A stretch of DNA of 35,453 nucleotides, taken from an uncultured Porphyromonadaceae bacterium. GTDB taxonomy: Bacteria; Bacteroidota; Bacteroidia; Bacteroidales; Muribaculaceae. A program made the position numbers and the translations under genes. Shown in pieces: positions 1-8,380 of the stretch (the first letter of the stretch is position 1; each line of letters begins with the position of its first letter). Location: the NCBI GenBank assembly GCA_946553045.1, contig CAMNRO010000027.1, positions 1-35,453 on the forward strand, given 5' to 3'. The notes under the pieces were generated by a model. That model saw nothing but the letters and a program-made list of their open reading frames with translations. It was not told where the DNA came from and made no database searches.

Positions 1-56
1 TCCTTTTCCGTATTGCAAACATTTATGCTTATCCCCACTGATTTTCTACTGACCCC
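1..56 (-). mobile_element. Possible transposon terminus (Tn3-family-like GGGGTC end)
   Basis: Reading the minus strand outward from base 56, the sequence starts GGGGTCAGTAG exactly where similarity to the other susC start is lost. Known Tn3-family terminal repeats begin with GGGG followed by T or TC, and many carry a TAAG near the inner end; ATAAG is present here about 25 bases in. The five bases before the junction (CCGAC on that strand) would be the target duplication. Only one end is visible, no transposase is seen and the ORF stays open through it, so this is a hypothesis. A site-specific inversion junction is the main alternative. Confidence 0.25.
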
Positions 57-263
57 GTCGGTGGCCACACCGTTGCCTTTTACACCTTTCTGAACAACAG
101 ATGCGCCGATGACCGGCTCGTTATTCTCGTCGAGAACCTGACCTTCTATCAAGGTCGTGGCCTCACCCTGCTGTTGAGGAGCCGGCTCGGCATAGGCGTT
201 GAAAACGCCTGTGGCGGGCATTCCGGCCAACAAAAGCATAGCTGTGAATAGATGCTTTCTCAT
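1..263 (-). CDS. 5' end of a second SusC-family TonB-dependent transporter (partial, possibly interrupted)
   Basis: Read from the ATG at 263, the protein begins MRKHLFTAMLLLAGMPATGV, a signal peptide almost identical to that of the susC at 1241. It continues into the same CarboxypepD_reg-like start up to the residues GNGVATD. Differences from the other copy include synonymous changes and A7T, S22N and F43L, so both copies look like genes that were once under selection. After VATD (base 56) similarity stops at once. The remaining 18 codons stay open but lack the DxxGxFxIxV continuation this domain should have. The gene is either cut by an inserted element, joined to another sequence by recombination, or truly divergent; the window edge hides which. 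The SusC-type N-terminus is secure; an intact gene is not. Confidence 0.7.
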   Translation of the reverse strand, partial: MRKHLFTAMLLLAGMPATGVFNAYAEPAPQQQGEATTLIEGQVLDENNEPVIGASVVQKGVKGNGVATDGVSRKSVGISINVCNTEK

Positions 264-462
264 AAAGTTGGTAGATTGGATTATGTTTTGGGTTGTTTTT
301 CGTTGTGAAAACGTTGTTTTAAGATAATCATGGTATTGGGCCTGCGCTTCTGCCTTGGAAGTGGTTGGGCCTGCGGGTCGATTTATTGGATAAGAATCAA
401 TGTGTCACTATATTAGTTAAAATTCGTTTACCTAATCTCTCTGAGGCAGTGTTAATGCAGCC

Positions 463-470
463 CAAAATTA
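463..470 (-). promoter_or_regulatory. -7 box of the left susC-type start
   Basis: The minus strand reads TAATTTTG, a full match to the Bacteroidetes -7 consensus TAnnTTTG. It lies at the same place as in the right copy. No good -33 TTTG is seen at the expected distance, so the promoter may need an activator. A start near base 455 would give a leader of about 190 nt. Confidence 0.5.
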
Positions 471-551
471 AACAAAGTTTTTAAATCAATATCATCTATT
501 AGATGTTTTTAACAATGCGTAACACTCCAATTACACCACATTTTCAGACAC

Positions 552-589
552 TTCGGACAGCGAGAGCTGTATGAATGAGTCGTTTGGCA
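552..589 (-). promoter_or_regulatory. Conserved upstream block, left copy
   Basis: A 38-bp segment matches 911-948 in inverse orientation with two mismatches (36/38 by eye). The DNA between it and the -7 region has diverged much more. It lies about 80-120 bp upstream of the -7 box. Local conservation inside a poorly conserved stretch suggests a protein-binding or recombination site. No known motif is recognised. Confidence 0.5.
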
Positions 590-614
590 ATCCGAAAATA
601 TAAAAATATGTTTA

Positions 615-885
615 AAAACAGATTTTACGCCGGAGTGTCGCCACGGTGCTGCCAATGCACATTTAACAGCTTGTTTTCACTTGCATTTTCTATACTTTTA
701 TTGAGCTGCATGATTACGTATAATATGTTTTTACAGCTTGTCTGATGAAATGCCGGGTGCTGCACGATTAAGAATGCGGCATCTGATTCAGCATTGAAGG
801 CATGATTACATCATAAAATCTTTCCACCCGGGCCCTACTATGGATTGACAGGAGTGTGGCAAAAATACGACATAAAATATGCTAT
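615..885. other. Spacer between the inverted-repeat arms, no gene seen
   Basis: This A/T-rich spacer has no convincing ORF. It holds two short direct repeats: ACAGCTTGT at 666-674 and 733-741, and GCATGATTAC at 708-717 and 800-809. No structural RNA or coding signal was recognised. If the flanking arms recombine, this is the segment that would be inverted. Confidence 0.6.
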
Positions 886-910
886 TAAACATATTTTTAT
901 ATTTCCGAAT

Positions 911-948
911 TGCCAAACGACTCATTCTTACAGCTCTCGTTGTCCGAA
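911..948 (+). promoter_or_regulatory. Conserved upstream block, right copy
   Basis: This is the counterpart of 552-589 and starts TGCCAAACGACTCATTC. It sits about 80-120 bp upstream of the -7 box of the susC at 1241. The two copies may serve as paired operator or activator sites for the divergent transcripts, or as recombination sites. Function is not established. Confidence 0.5.
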
Positions 949-1029
949 AAGTCCATAATTATGGCAAAATTAGAATATTGTAAATTGTTAAAAAAAACTA
1001 ATTCCGAATTTCGGTTTAAAAACTTTGTT

Positions 1030-1037
1030 TAATTTTG
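1030..1037 (+). promoter_or_regulatory. -7 box of the susC at 1241
   Basis: TAATTTTG matches TAnnTTTG, without a recognisable -33 TTTG 19-21 bp upstream. The predicted start near 1045 gives a leader of about 195 nt that is well conserved between the two divergent copies. The leader holds a small hairpin, CGCTTC/GAAGCG at 1137-1155. In the left copy one stem base is changed without compensation, so the hairpin itself is not supported by covariation. Confidence 0.5.
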
Positions 1038-1240
1038 GGCTGCATTAACAGTGCCTCTGTGAGATTAGATAAACGAATTTTAACTAATGTAATGACGCAT
1101 TGACTCTTATCCAATAAATCGACCCACTGGCCCAACCGCTTCCAAGGCAGAAGCGCAGGCCCAATACCATGATTATCTTAAAACAACGTTTTCACAACGA
1201 AAAAACAACCCAAAACATAATCCAATCTACCAACTACTTT

Positions 1241-4200
1241 ATGAGAAAGCATCTATTCGCAGCCATGCTTTTGTTGGCCGGAATGCCCGCCACAGGCGTC
1301 TTCAGCGCCTATGCCGAGCCGGCTCCGCAGCAGCAGGGCGAGGCCACGACCTTGATAGAGGGTCAGGTTTTCGACGAGAATAACGAGCCGGTCATCGGCG
1401 CATCTGTTGTTCAGAAAGGTGTTAAAGGTAACGGTGTGGCCACCGACGCCTTCGGTAACTTCAAAATCCGTGTACGTCCCGGCCAGACCCTTGAATTCAG
1501 CTACGTAGGCTACAAGACGGTCCTCGTCAAGGCCGCCAACGGCATGACCGTATACCTTGAGCCCACCACCGAGCAGCTCAACGAACTCGTCGCCATCGGC
1601 TACGGCTCCCAGAAACGCGCAAACCTCACCGGCGCCGTCGCTACAGTCGACGTTGCCCGCACAATGGAAAACCGTCCCGTTCAGGACGTAACCAAAGCTC
1701 TCCAGGGTGCAGTGCCGGGTCTTACCATCACTTCATCGAGCGGTGACATCAACAGCACGTCCGATATCCGTATCCGCGGTGTCGGCTCTCTTACCAACGG
1801 CCGGTCCTCGAGCCCTCTTATCGTGGTGGACGGTGTGCCCGTGGATAATCTGGACTATATCGATCCCAACGACATTCAGGACATCAGCGTGCTCAAGGAT
1901 GCTGCCTCGGCTGCCGTATATGGTGCCCGCGCATCTTTCGGTGTGATTCTTATCACTACCAAGGAAGCTGCAAAGAAAGACAAGGTCAGCATTTCGTATA
2001 GCGCCAACTTCGCATGGAGCACCCCGACCGTGCTTCCCAACTTCGTAAGCTCGGTTGAAGATGCAAAGGCTTCTTTGCAGACTTTCTACCGCGGCATGGG
2101 CTCCGACAAGTCGGTTGTAGGCGATATGTTCTACAAGGACATGATTCCTTATTTCGAAAAGTGGTATGAGCAGCACGGCGACCGCTACGACAAGATCGTG
2201 TCTCTCCAGCCCTATGTTGACGAAAACAACATCGGCGACTACCGTATCATCAACGGCAAGATTATCCGCTATGCCGACTGGGATATGAAGGAGACTGTGT
2301 ATCGCTGGGCTCCGCAGCAGAAACACAATGTAAGCCTCGAAGGTACAAGCGGCAAGACTCAGTATCGTCTGAGCTTCGGCTATAACGGCCGCGAGAACAT
2401 GATGCGCTATGTGCCCGAGAAGCTTTCGCAGTATATGGCCAATGCCAACATTTCAACTCAGGTTACAAGCTGGTTAAAGGCCGGTACACGTATCAGCTTC
2501 ACACAGCGAGACTATCAGGAACCGAATACGCCGAGCAATACTCTCCAGTATGCCATGCGCTGGGCTCCGTTCGTTTCGACCTGGGGTACTATGACCAACC
2601 CCGAAACCGGCGAGGAAAGATATTTCCGCAACACTCTTAGCGAACGAATCCTCGCTCCTACCGACCGTATCCGCACCCGCCAGACTCGTCTCCAGGCTTG
2701 GATTCAGGCTGAAATCATCAAGGGTCTGACCGTGAACGCCGACTTCACATACGACTTCCGCAGCGCCAACACCAAGGCTTCCTGGGCTATTCAGGAAACA
2801 TGGGATTGGGGCAGCAAACCCTGGTCTGTGTACAGATGGCCGTCGACAGGTCAGGACGGAACACTCGTCCGCGCCCGCAAGAACGACATGGACCGCTGGA
2901 CCACCAATATCTTCGCTACCTATAGCAAGACTTTCGCACAGGATCACAACCTGAAAGTTATGGCTGGTTTCTCGGCAGAGCGTTATACATACGACAATCT
3001 CTACGCCCAGCACAAAGGCCGCTATGACCTCGACCTGATTGACCTCGACCTTACCTACGGTACGGAAGCTTCCGACTTCGCCATCAGCGGCGGTTCGGGC
3101 CACAGCGCAACCGCCGGTTTCTTCGGCCGTGTGAACTACGACTACAAGAACCGCTATCTCATCGAAGGCAACCTCCGCTACGATGGTTCGACCCGCTTCC
3201 CCGCTCATAAGCAGTGGGCTCTCTTCCCCTCGTTCTCCGCAGGCTGGCGCTTCTCTGAAGAATCTTTCTTCGAACTCGTAAACTCATGGTGGAGCAACGG
3301 TAAACTCCGTGCTTCCTATGGTCACCTCGGCAACGAAAATATCGGAAGCAACGCCTTCATTTCAATCATCACTCCCGGTTCGAAGAACGTAAGCTGGCTC
3401 AACATCGCCGGCACTCAGCTCAACGGCGCCACAATGCCTACTCTGGTCAACAGCACTCTGACATGGGAACGCGTCATCACAACCGACGTAGGTCTTGACC
3501 TCGGTTTCCTCAACAACTCGCTGAATGTGACCTTCGACTGGTTCAACCGCGAGACTCGCGACATGCTCGCTCCCGGTATGCCTCTTCCCTCTACTCTCGG
3601 CGCATCCGCTCCTACCGAAAATGCCGGTACTCTCCGCACAAACGGCTGGGAACTTTCTGTAAGCTATAACAAGAGCTTCGGCGACTGGGATATCTGGGCA
3701 ACCGCTACTCTCGGCGATTCCAAATCGAAAGTTGTCAAGTGGGCAAGCAATGAACACAAGACTCTCTATTCATACTACTGGGGTGAAAGCGGCTATCGCT
3801 TCTATGAAGGCCAGACCTATGGCGACATCTGGGGCTTCGAGTACGACCGCTACTTCGAAAAATCTGACTTCTCCGGCCAGAATGCAAATGGTGTATGGCA
3901 GTATGGCGAAGGCGTAGCCGACCAGTCGTACCTTGAAACCGGCTCGTTCCACTTCGGCCCCGGCGACGTCAAGTTCGTTGACCGCAACGGCGACGGCGTC
4001 ATCAACAACGGCGACCCCAACATGAAAGACGCCGACGGCAATCCTATCCCTGTAGGCACCCTGGCCAACCACGGCGACCTCAAGGTTATCGGCAACGCCC
4101 TTCCCCGCTATGAATACAGCTTCCGCCTCGGCGCTGCCTGGAAAGGCTTCGACCTCGACCTGTTCTTCCAGGGTGTAGGCAAACGTGCCATGTGGGTTGT

Positions 4201-4681
4201 CAGCAACTCCGTGCAGCCTTTCGCACAGTCCAACTCCGGTCTGTTCGAGCACCAGCAGAGCTACAACAGATACGTTGTTGACGAAAACGGCAAAATCACC
4301 GACTATATCATCAACCAGGATAACCTCTATCCTAACCTCACCACCGGTGACATGGGTTACAACTCGCGCATGCGCAACACCTGTAACCAAGGTTGGAACA
4401 ACTTTACCAACAACGACCGCTATATCGTCAACATGGCATATCTCCGCATGAAGAACATCACTTTCGGCTATACCCTCCCGACCGATATCACAACTAAGGC
4501 ATATCTCCAGAAAGTGCGTGTTTACTTCAGCGCTGAAAATCCGTTCTTCATCTACAACGGTGCCGGCAAGTTCAAACTCGACCCCGAAGTTCACGGCGGT
4601 GTAAGCGAAGGCTACTATGGCTTCGGCCGCAACCACCCCACTATGAAGAGCTACAGCTTCGGTGTTCAGGTATCTTTCTAA
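1241..4681 (+). CDS. SusC/RagA-family TonB-linked outer-membrane transporter
   Basis: This 1146-residue TonB-dependent receptor imports oligosaccharides or peptides across the outer membrane together with the SusD lipoprotein encoded next. In order: a signal peptide ending near AYA (25); a CarboxypepD_reg-like domain (about 38-108; EGQVFDENNEPVIGASVV); a TonB-box-like and plug region (about 115-240) with the SusC hallmark ISVLKDAASAAVYGARASFG; and a long beta-barrel ending in an aromatic residue (GVQVSF). I chose the ATG at 1241 rather than an in-frame ATG at 1169 because the signal peptide starts there and the divergent paralogue keeps the same start. The substrate cannot be read from sequence, and no enzyme is linked to this pair. 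The first ~69 codons lie inside the inverted repeat. Confidence 0.95.
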   Translation: MRKHLFAAMLLLAGMPATGVFSAYAEPAPQQQGEATTLIEGQVFDENNEPVIGASVVQKGVKGNGVATDAFGNFKIRVRPGQTLEFSYVGYKTVLVKAANGMTVYLEPTTEQLNELVAIGYGSQKRANLTGAVATVDVARTMENRPVQDVTKALQGAVPGLTITSSSGDINSTSDIRIRGVGSLTNGRSSSPLIVVDGVPVDNLDYIDPNDIQDISVLKDAASAAVYGARASFGVILITTKEAAKKDKVSISYSANFAWSTPTVLPNFVSSVEDAKASLQTFYRGMGSDKSVVGDMFYKDMIPYFEKWYEQHGDRYDKIVSLQPYVDENNIGDYRIINGKIIRYADWDMKETVYRWAPQQKHNVSLEGTSGKTQYRLSFGYNGRENMMRYVPEKLSQYMANANISTQVTSWLKAGTRISFTQRDYQEPNTPSNTLQYAMRWAPFVSTWGTMTNPETGEERYFRNTLSERILAPTDRIRTRQTRLQAWIQAEIIKGLTVNADFTYDFRSANTKASWAIQETWDWGSKPWSVYRWPSTGQDGTLVRARKNDMDRWTTNIFATYSKTFAQDHNLKVMAGFSAERYTYDNLYAQHKGRYDLDLIDLDLTYGTEASDFAISGGSGHSATAGFFGRVNYDYKNRYLIEGNLRYDGSTRFPAHKQWALFPSFSAGWRFSEESFFELVNSWWSNGKLRASYGHLGNENIGSNAFISIITPGSKNVSWLNIAGTQLNGATMPTLVNSTLTWERVITTDVGLDLGFLNNSLNVTFDWFNRETRDMLAPGMPLPSTLGASAPTENAGTLRTNGWELSVSYNKSFGDWDIWATATLGDSKSKVVKWASNEHKTLYSYYWGESGYRFYEGQTYGDIWGFEYDRYFEKSDFSGQNANGVWQYGEGVADQSYLETGSFHFGPGDVKFVDRNGDGVINNGDPNMKDADGNPIPVGTLANHGDLKVIGNALPRYEYSFRLGAAWKGFDLDLFFQGVGKRAMWVVSNSVQPFAQSNSGLFEHQQSYNRYVVDENGKITDYIINQDNLYPNLTTGDMGYNSRMRNTCNQGWNNFTNNDRYIVNMAYLRMKNITFGYTLPTDITTKAYLQKVRVYFSAENPFFIYNGAGKFKLDPEVHGGVSEGYYGFGRNHPTMKSYSFGVQVSF

Positions 4682-4699
4682 TCCACAACAGAAACAACA

Positions 4700-6478
4700 A
4701 TGAAAAAATATATAATTCTTGGTCTTGTCGGCTGCTGCGCAAGCCTGGCCGGATGTGACGACTTCCTCGACGACAACCGCTATCCTCTCGACAAGCAGAC
4801 CGATAACCCCGCATACTGGACCAGCAAGGTCAACGTACAGACTCAGATCAACAATCTCTATACCAACTTCACCGGCTACGGTTCGGGAGGTTCTTGGTCG
4901 AACAACTACTGGTATCGCTCGCTCAGCGACGACCAGTGCTCCCAGATTAGTTCTGGCGCCAATGTGAGCTTCGCTATCTGGACATATCAGTTCGCTCCGG
5001 CTGCCAACAGCGTATGGGATGCAAGCTACGTTCAGATTCGCCGTTGCAACTACATCATCAACAACAGCAACCTCGCTGACGCCAAAGAAAACAACAACTG
5101 CATCGCCCAGGGCCGTCTGATTCGTGCCATGCAGTACTATGACCTCGTCCGCAATCTCGGCGATGTGCCTCTGGTGACCGAAGTTCTCAACACTGATTCG
5201 CCCGAGCTGTACGGCGAACGCGTCAACCGCAACACCGTGATGGATTTCGTGCTCGAAGACCTCGACTTCGCCATCAGCAACATGACCACCCAGAGCGGTC
5301 TGGTTGAATTCAGCGTCGACATGGCCAACGCCATGAAATCGGAAATCTGTCTCTACGAAGCCGCCTACGCCAAATACCATCAGAACGACGAGCAGCGCGC
5401 CAAGAAGTTCTATGGTGAAGTCGTGAAGGCTTGCAACGCCATCATGAGCAGCAATCAGAATTACAGAATCACCGAAAACTATCTCGACAACTACACTTCA
5501 TACCTCGAAGCCGATGGAGTTCTCGGAATTCCCAGCATCAAAAGCAATCCTGAGCTCATTTTCTGCCGTGCTTATAAGACCGGTACTCTCGGCCATTCGA
5601 CTGCCTCTTATCTGAGCACCGAATCCAAAATACTCGGCATGACCAAGGACGCTTTCGATTCCTACCTCTTCAAAGACGGCAAGCCCAAGGCGAGCACCTC
5701 TTACAACACCAGCGACCTTCCCACAGTTACCGAAGACGGCAAATTCGACATCAGCGCTCTGCTCGCTGTCCGCGACGACCGTCTCGCTCAGACAATCGAC
5801 CCGCAGCTCGCATTCGGTACCAAGGTCACCTTCTCCCGTCCGAACTCTAACTTCCTGCAGTCGACAACCGGCTACACCATCAAGAAGTATGTGAACCCCA
5901 ACTCGCCTGCCCAGCAGACCATCACCAACGGTTCGAACGGCGAATGCGCCCCCATCTACTGGCTCGCTTATACCTATTGCGACTATCTTGAAGCCCGCGC
6001 AGAACTCGGCGAACTCACCGACAACGATATCAACAAGTGCATGAAACCCCTTTGGGAACGCGCCAAGATTGATACCCAGAACCTGAGCAAGGCTTATCTC
6101 GAAGCAATGGGCGACCCCGCAAACAACATGGGTGTCAGCAGCCTTCTTTGGGAAATCCGCCGTCTCCGCCGCAGCGAGCTGATGTTCGACTGCAACCACC
6201 GCTACTGGGACCTTATCCGCTGGCATAAGCTCGACCTTCTTGACTCCACAAACCCCAAGAACGTCAACATTATCCTCGGTGCAAATGTTTCGGGCGCAAC
6301 TGCCGAACAGCTTCAGAATGTCTACACCGACAACGGATACATCAACGGTGCCCGCACTGCCAACGGCACAGAGACACGCGTATTCACCGAACGCGAATAT
6401 CTGCAGCCCCTTGGAACCACCATCATCAACCTTTACAACGACAAGGGTCTTGAACTTCCCCAGAACCCCGGCTGGTAA
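4700..6478 (+). CDS. SusD/RagB-family nutrient-binding outer-membrane lipoprotein
   Basis: This 592-residue lipoprotein binds substrate at the cell surface and acts as the lid of the SusC channel. The N-terminus is a lipoprotein signal with lipobox LAGC (Cys19) followed by Asp-Asp, an acidic surface-export context typical of Bacteroidota. SusD features include the helical TPR-like N-terminal half (RAMQYYDLVRNLGDVPLV near residues 146-163) and the C-terminal pattern LLWEIRRLRRSELMFDCNHR followed by YWDLIRWHK. It starts 18 bases after susC and is surely in the same operon, which ends at the hairpin just downstream. No further genes belong to the unit, so it is a minimal SusCD pair. Confidence 0.95.
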   Translation: MKKYIILGLVGCCASLAGCDDFLDDNRYPLDKQTDNPAYWTSKVNVQTQINNLYTNFTGYGSGGSWSNNYWYRSLSDDQCSQISSGANVSFAIWTYQFAPAANSVWDASYVQIRRCNYIINNSNLADAKENNNCIAQGRLIRAMQYYDLVRNLGDVPLVTEVLNTDSPELYGERVNRNTVMDFVLEDLDFAISNMTTQSGLVEFSVDMANAMKSEICLYEAAYAKYHQNDEQRAKKFYGEVVKACNAIMSSNQNYRITENYLDNYTSYLEADGVLGIPSIKSNPELIFCRAYKTGTLGHSTASYLSTESKILGMTKDAFDSYLFKDGKPKASTSYNTSDLPTVTEDGKFDISALLAVRDDRLAQTIDPQLAFGTKVTFSRPNSNFLQSTTGYTIKKYVNPNSPAQQTITNGSNGECAPIYWLAYTYCDYLEARAELGELTDNDINKCMKPLWERAKIDTQNLSKAYLEAMGDPANNMGVSSLLWEIRRLRRSELMFDCNHRYWDLIRWHKLDLLDSTNPKNVNIILGANVSGATAEQLQNVYTDNGYINGARTANGTETRVFTEREYLQPLGTTIINLYNDKGLELPQNPGW

Positions 6479-6497
6479 TCCGAATACTCCATAATCC

Positions 6498-6532
6498 AAA
6501 AAGCCGCGACTCGCACCGAGCCGCGGCTTTTT
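6498..6532 (+). terminator. Rho-independent terminator of the susC-susD operon
   Basis: AAAAAGCCGCG pairs with CGCGGCTTTTT, with further CTCG/CGAG pairing inside the loop, followed by TTTTTTCG. It lies 20 bases after the susD stop. Confidence 0.9.
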
Positions 6533-6601
6533 TCGTTTCTGACGCCCGACGCAAGCCGGAGAATAGGCAACAAGTATATTAGAAGATTAATCGTTTTTTT
6601 G

Positions 6602-6609
6602 TATCTTTG
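6602..6609 (+). promoter_or_regulatory. -7 box for the barrel gene at 6694
   Basis: TATCTTTG is a full match to TAnnTTTG. No clear -33 box is visible. A start near 6616 gives a leader of about 78 nt. Confidence 0.55.
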
Positions 6610-6693
6610 TGCAGGCGCAGGGCGAACCATAGCGGTGGTGGCCTTGTTACAACATCAGGAGGCACACTCCGCGTTTCAGCATTCATCACAATC

Positions 6694-7218
6694 ATGAACC
6701 TCACCCACATCAGCAAAACAGCAGCCGGCATAATCATTGCGGCTGCCTCTCTATGCACCACGCCCTCGGCCGAAGCCCAGACCAAAGGCGAGAAGGCATT
6801 CGGGCCTAGAATCGGATATGTATCGCGCAACGAGTCGGCTCTCGGAGGCCTCGCATTCCAGTATTCTTTCTCGAAGCATGTGCGCCTCGCTCCGTCGGTC
6901 GACATTATCTTCCGCCATCGCGACAAGGACGGTCTGGCCGTCAATGCCGACGTCCATTTCCCCTTTGCTTTCGCCGCCGGACGAGCCGCATTCTACCCCC
7001 TGGCCGGCTTCAACTTCACATCGTGGGGGCTCCACAACAGCAATGACGAAAGCGGCAAGGACGTGACGACACACTCCTCAAGCGCTGGCCTCAACACCGG
7101 AGCAGGCATAGAGTTCCGCTGCACATCAACGCTCAAACTCGCCCTCGAGGCCCGCTACACCCTCATGCGCCACTACCCCACAGCAGCCGTAGCCGCCTCC
7201 ATCGCCTTCGTCTTTTAG
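6694..7218 (+). CDS. Small outer-membrane beta-barrel protein
   Basis: The 174-residue product has a signal peptide with likely cleavage at AEA|Q (28/29). A series of alternating hydrophobic/aromatic strands follows, ending in IAFVF with a terminal Phe, the usual beta-barrel assembly signal. Length and strand pattern fit the small 8-strand OmpX/porin-family (OMP_b-brl) group common in Bacteroidota. The sequence GPRIGYVSRNESALGGLAFQ resembles the first strands of that group. The ATG at 6694 is chosen because it gives a complete signal peptide; an open frame upstream from 6607 overlaps the predicted -7 box. The gene stands alone between two terminators. Specific function is unknown. Confidence 0.8.
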   Translation: MNLTHISKTAAGIIIAAASLCTTPSAEAQTKGEKAFGPRIGYVSRNESALGGLAFQYSFSKHVRLAPSVDIIFRHRDKDGLAVNADVHFPFAFAAGRAAFYPLAGFNFTSWGLHNSNDESGKDVTTHSSSAGLNTGAGIEFRCTSTLKLALEARYTLMRHYPTAAVAASIAFVF

Positions 7219-7259
7219 GCTGTTGGGCTATTGGGCTGACAGGCCATTATTAAAACACA

Positions 7260-7295
7260 AAGGTCCTTAAGGTCATCAAAGACCCTAAAGACCTT
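7260..7295. terminator. Hairpin between convergent barrel gene and tsaD
   Basis: AAGGTCCTTAAGGTC (7260-7274) pairs with GACCCTAAAGACCTT (7281-7295), about 13 of 15 positions, around a 6-base loop. It is flanked by A-rich and T-rich bases and probably acts on both converging transcripts. Confidence 0.6.
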
Positions 7296-7337
7296 ATTTA
7301 TTTTCAACGGGCGACATTCTGCCCGCCTGCAGCACGC

Positions 7338-8351
7338 TTAAGAGCCTATCCGCGCATAAGGCACGGCATTGTAGGGGCAGAAATCGGAGTCGAGATATTT
7401 GAAATAGCCCGCAATAGCCACCATGGCGGCATTGTCGGTTGTAAACTTCCGCTCGGGTATAAACGCCTTAAGTCCGCGGCGCTCGCACATCGCAGCCACA
7501 GCGTTTCGCACGCCGCTGTTGGCCGACACACCGCCGCCGATAGCCACGGTCGTGATTCCGGTCATATCCACTGCCTTCTCGAGCTTATTCATCAGAATAG
7601 CGATGATAGTAGCCTGTAGCGAGGCCGCAAGATCGGCCCGACGCTTCTCTATAAAATCGGGGTCGGTGCGCAGATTATCGCGCAGAGTATAAAGAAACGA
7701 CGTTTTAAGGCCGCTGAAGCTATAGTCGAGCCCCTCGATACGCGGACGCGCAAAGCGGAAAGCCTCGGGGTCGCCCTCGGCCGCAAGACGGTCTATATGC
7801 GGTCCTCCGGGATAAGGAAGCCCCATCACCTTCGCACACTTGTCGAAAGCCTCGCCGGCAGCGTCGTCGATAGTACGGCCGATTATTTCCATGTCGCGCG
7901 CACTGCGCACCACAATTATCTGCGAATTGCCTCCCGATACAAGCAGGCAGAGATACGGGAATTCCGGCACTTCAGTCTGAGGCGTCTCCTTGATGAAATG
8001 CGCAAGGACATGAGCCTGCAGATGATTCACATCAACCATCGGCACCCGAAGCCCGAGCGACAGCCCCTTTGCGAAACTCGTGCCAACGAGCAGCGAGCCG
8101 ATAAGCCCCGGTCCGCGCGTAAAAGCTATTGCCGACAACTCGCCGCGCTCAATGCCGGCGCGACGTATCGCAGCGTCGACAACGGGCACAATATTCTGCT
8201 GATGGGCACGCGAAGCCAGTTCGGGCACCACGCCGCCATATTCCTCATGCACGCTCTGCGAGGCGATGACATTGCTCAGCAACAGACCGCCGTCGGCGAT
8301 GACGGCCGCACTCGTATCGTCGCAACTCGATTCAATACCAAGTATATACAT
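7338..8351 (-). CDS. tsaD: tRNA N6-adenosine threonylcarbamoyltransferase
   Basis: TsaD (Gcp/Kae1) transfers threonylcarbamoyl from TC-AMP to A37 of ANN-decoding tRNAs, working with TsaB and TsaE. The 337-residue length is normal. The start MYILGIESSCDDTSAAVI is diagnostic. The metal ligands are in VNHLQAHVLAH (His110, His114), and the glycine-rich ASKHA motifs GPGLIGSLLVG (about 81-90) and LVSGGNSQ (about 137-144) are present. It is essential or near-essential in most bacteria. It follows the S8 protease gene on the same strand but a strong hairpin lies between them, leaving only ~29 bases for a separate promoter. Confidence 0.98.
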   Translation of the reverse strand: MYILGIESSCDDTSAAVIADGGLLLSNVIASQSVHEEYGGVVPELASRAHQQNIVPVVDAAIRRAGIERGELSAIAFTRGPGLIGSLLVGTSFAKGLSLGLRVPMVDVNHLQAHVLAHFIKETPQTEVPEFPYLCLLVSGGNSQIIVVRSARDMEIIGRTIDDAAGEAFDKCAKVMGLPYPGGPHIDRLAAEGDPEAFRFARPRIEGLDYSFSGLKTSFLYTLRDNLRTDPDFIEKRRADLAASLQATIIAILMNKLEKAVDMTGITTVAIGGGVSANSGVRNAVAAMCERRGLKAFIPERKFTTDNAAMVAIAGYFKYLDSDFCPYNAVPYARIGS

Positions 8352-8380
8352 TTTCGAAAGGTCGAATGAGTTAAAAGTCG

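Larger units (their letters stand above)
56..614 (-). repeat. Left arm of long imperfect inverted repeat (susC start, leader and promoter)
   Basis: The reverse complement of this segment matches 886-1448 over the signal-peptide coding region, the leader, the -7 region and a distal upstream block. The arms differ by scattered substitutions and small indels. One is a three-base difference just before the start codon: the + copy has CAACTACTTT where this copy has CAACTTT. Similarity is high from 56 to about 485, weak over roughly 490-550, high again at 552-589, and then A/T-rich but alignable to 614. The spread of point differences argues against a palindromic assembly artefact. Confidence 0.9.
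886..1448 (+). repeat. Right arm of long imperfect inverted repeat
   Basis: This is the partner of 56-614 in opposite orientation. It covers a distal upstream block, the promoter, the leader and the first ~69 codons of the susC that starts at 1241. Matching ends at base 1448 (partner 56). The susC here continues with the expected domain sequence after this point, so the right arm is the undisturbed copy. Confidence 0.9.

Noticed and set aside
615..885. Short direct repeats in the spacer as a CRISPR or iteron array
   Set aside because: Only two copies each of 9-10 bp words with irregular spacing; no array structure.
1169..1240. In-frame upstream ATG giving a longer susC
   Set aside because: It puts 24 polar residues before a normal signal peptide, and the paralogous divergent copy supports the ATG at 1241 as the conserved coding start.
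56..1448. Inverted repeat as a palindromic assembly artefact
   Set aside because: The arms differ by many substitutions, small indels and a diverged internal stretch, which a fold-back artefact would not show.
3770..5380. Long antisense open frame (536 codons) opposite susC/susD
   Set aside because: It lies fully opposite well-supported genes, has a Val/Glu/Ala-rich composition typical of a reversed codon frame, and lacks a start region or any domain.
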